From Prauserella muralis (GTDB lineage Bacteria > Actinomycetota > Actinomycetes > Mycobacteriales > Pseudonocardiaceae): a stretch of 64,000 nucleotides of DNA. Below are positions 62,642 through 64,000 of this stretch, one piece after another. The stretch's first letter is position 1. Each line of letters begins with the position of its first letter. A program made the position numbers and the translations under genes. The stretch is taken from NCBI RefSeq assembly GCF_003202285.1, contig NZ_MASW01000002.1, positions 1,364,001-1,428,000 on the forward strand, given 5' to 3'. Under the pieces are notes generated by a model that was not told where the DNA came from, did no database searches, and saw only the letters and a list, made by a program, of their open reading frames with translations.

Positions 62642-64000
62642 TCAGGTGGCGGGGGTGCGGCGGCGGAACAGGGAGCGGGGGAGCAGCCTGCCGCGCCAGG
62701 ACAGCGGCGCGCTGCGCCGCAGGGCGCCGCGGAGCCCGGTGAAGGCGCGCGCGAACTCGGCGTCCGGGCCACCGGCCGGGCTGTACCACGAGCGCTCCAC
62801 GACGGTGACCACCGTGCGCAGGTCGTTCTTGCCGCGTTCGTCCAGGTGATGGCGCTGCGCCACCTTCTGCGCGGCCAGCCGCACCGTGTCGCTGCGCGGG
62901 ATGGTGATCCCGCGGTCGGCGCACTCGTCGAGCAACTCGTCCCAGGCCGCGTTGGCGGCCGCAGGCTCGCGGGCGGCGATCACGCGCAGCCTGCGCCGGC
63001 GCACCAGCTCCCGCACGGCGGCGGGACCCAGGCCGACCGCCGCGGTCACCAGCAGCGCCAGTGCCACGGTCCAGTGCAGCTGCCAGGCCAGCAGCAGCAG
63101 CGCGAGCGCCAGCAGCCCGCCGCCCAGCGGCCGGACCCAGCGGGGCACCGGCGGGACGGTGGACCGGTGCCTGCCGGTGATCACCCGCCTGCCGAGCACG
63201 GCCGCCGCCGCCAGCAACGCCACACCCAGCAGCGCCGTCACCAGCGCGCTCCACCCCGCCCAGGACGGCGCCGCGTAGATCGGCCGCTGCGGCTGCGCGG
63301 TGTTGCCCTGCGTGGGTTCCTCCGGCAGCGCGGCGGCGGACGACGACTCGCTCGACGAGGCGGTCGGCACCTCGTCGTCGGCGCCGGAGGACGGGTCGCC
63401 GGACACGTCGTCCGGCTGCAGGTACGGCGGGATGTAGCCGCGCCCGTCGGACAACGGGGTCGGGTCGAAGCTCACCCAGCCCTGATCGCCGAAGTACACC
63501 TCGACCCACGCGTGCGCGTCCTGCGAGGTGATGCTGCGGTAGGCGCCGGTCGGATAACCGGTGGTGAAGCCGACCGCGACCCGTGAGGGGATGCCGATCG
63601 ACCGCAGCATCACGGCCATCGCCGAGGCGTACTGCTCGCAGAAGCCGCGTTTGCCGTTGAGGAGGAAGTCCGCGAGCGCGTCCGGGTCGTTGGCGGGCGC
63701 CGTCTCGGTGTCGTACTCGAAGCCGTTGGCGGGGCTGAAGTACTGCCAGATGGCCTCGGCGCGGTCGAAGTTGTTGGTCGCGTTCGCGGTGAGCCGCTGC
63801 GCGAGCTGGTGCACCCGCGGATCGACGTCGTCCACGGTGGTGTAGACCGGCGGCAGCTGCTCGGTCTGCGGGTCGGCGATGCGCAGCTCCGCCTTCGTCG
63901 GCTCCCGCAGCGACGCGATCTCGAAGTAGGGCGCAGGGCGCTGCCTGCGTTCACGGAACACCGTGCCGCTGGTGCGGTCGTAGAACCAGCCCTCGGACAC
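62642..64000 (-). CDS. Transglutaminase-like membrane protein (TgpA type), 3' part
   Basis: Only the C-terminal 452 residues are in the window; the 5' part lies beyond 64000. The transglutaminase core has the triad Cys (KRGFCEQYASAM), His (SQDAHAWVEVYF) and Asp (VSFDPTPL). An acidic linker follows, then two transmembrane segments and a C-terminal DUF4129 domain (RSWYSPAGGP-type end). Relatives lie next to DUF58 and MoxR genes upstream of mraZ in the division cluster. Apparent starts at the window edge are artefacts. Confidence 0.88.
   Translation of the reverse strand: MSEGWFYDRTSGTVFRERRQRPAPYFEIASLREPTKAELRIADPQTEQLPPVYTTVDDVDPRVHQLAQRLTANATNNFDRAEAIWQYFSPANGFEYDTETAPANDPDALADFLLNGKRGFCEQYASAMAVMLRSIGIPSRVAVGFTTGYPTGAYRSITSQDAHAWVEVYFGDQGWVSFDPTPLSDGRGYIPPYLQPDDVSGDPSSGADDEVPTASSSESSSAAALPEEPTQGNTAQPQRPIYAAPSWAGWSALVTALLGVALLAAAAVLGRRVITGRHRSTVPPVPRWVRPLGGGLLALALLLLAWQLHWTVALALLVTAAVGLGPAAVRELVRRRRLRVIAAREPAAANAAWDELLDECADRGITIPRSDTVRLAAQKVAQRHHLDERGKNDLRTVVTVVERSWYSPAGGPDAEFARAFTGLRGALRRSAPLSWRGRLLPRSLFRRRTPAT

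Overview
The window is a very GC-rich actinomycete chromosome segment. Gene order (rbfA–MATE–truB–ribF–rpsO–pnp–M16 peptidase–dapB; thyX–dapA–rnj–ftsK–argA–pgsA–cinA–clgR–pspA–pspM; dinB–DUF3040–transglutaminase, the flank of a division cluster) and protein sequences point to the Pseudonocardiaceae (Amycolatopsis, Saccharomonospora or Prauserella-like). This is inference from synteny and protein character; no rRNA or tRNA gene is present to confirm it. About 63 protein genes are supported. Many starts carry a TANNNT -10 box only 6-9 bases upstream and no Shine-Dalgarno sequence, so leaderless mRNAs appear common here.

Layout. 1-4.7 kb: rbfA, a VapBC-type toxin-antitoxin pair, a Tat-exported PhoD phosphatase, an RNA methyltransferase and an ABM-like protein, lying where relatives carry nrnA. 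4.7-16.2 kb: MATE and MFS transporters, truB, ribF, an HTH protein, thpR, rpsO, a structured pnp leader (Actino-pnp type), pnp, an M16 peptidase and dapB. 16.2-24.3 kb: membrane proteins (VTT-like, GtrA), a GAF-ANTAR regulator, a GNAT enzyme, an AlkX/YcaQ-type DNA glycosylase, a LAL-like ATPase without a LuxR domain, and an autoregulated HicB-like RHH plus DUF4097 pair. 24.4-35.4 kb: thyX, an ACT protein, a Ser/Thr kinase, dapA, rnj, an EamA exporter, a PTP-like phosphatase, an acyltransferase and ftsK.

35.4-48.1 kb holds an accessory block between ftsK and argA/rimO: a HEPN-like protein, a MimR-type regulator and the propane/ketone monooxygenase operon mimABCD with its amidohydrolase, DUF59-type protein, secondary alcohol dehydrogenase and dedicated GroEL (MimG), followed by a secreted phospholipase A2. 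Two identical 15-bp palindromes, each 30 bases upstream of a candidate -10 box, mark probable MimR operators, and two large hairpins divide the operon.

48.2-64 kb: argA, rimO-pgsA-cinA, the ClgR/PspA/PspM envelope-stress set, an amidase-like protein that has lost its catalytic core, pyrD preceded by a 12-codon leader ORF with an attenuator-like structure, ada, a possible 20-residue leaderless peptide, nei, an orphan ParA, a methyltransferase, dinB, DUF3040, and the 3' part of a TgpA-type transglutaminase cut by the window end. Three different repeat-like hairpin or tandem elements sit in terminator positions near 22.7, 31.8 and 62.5 kb.
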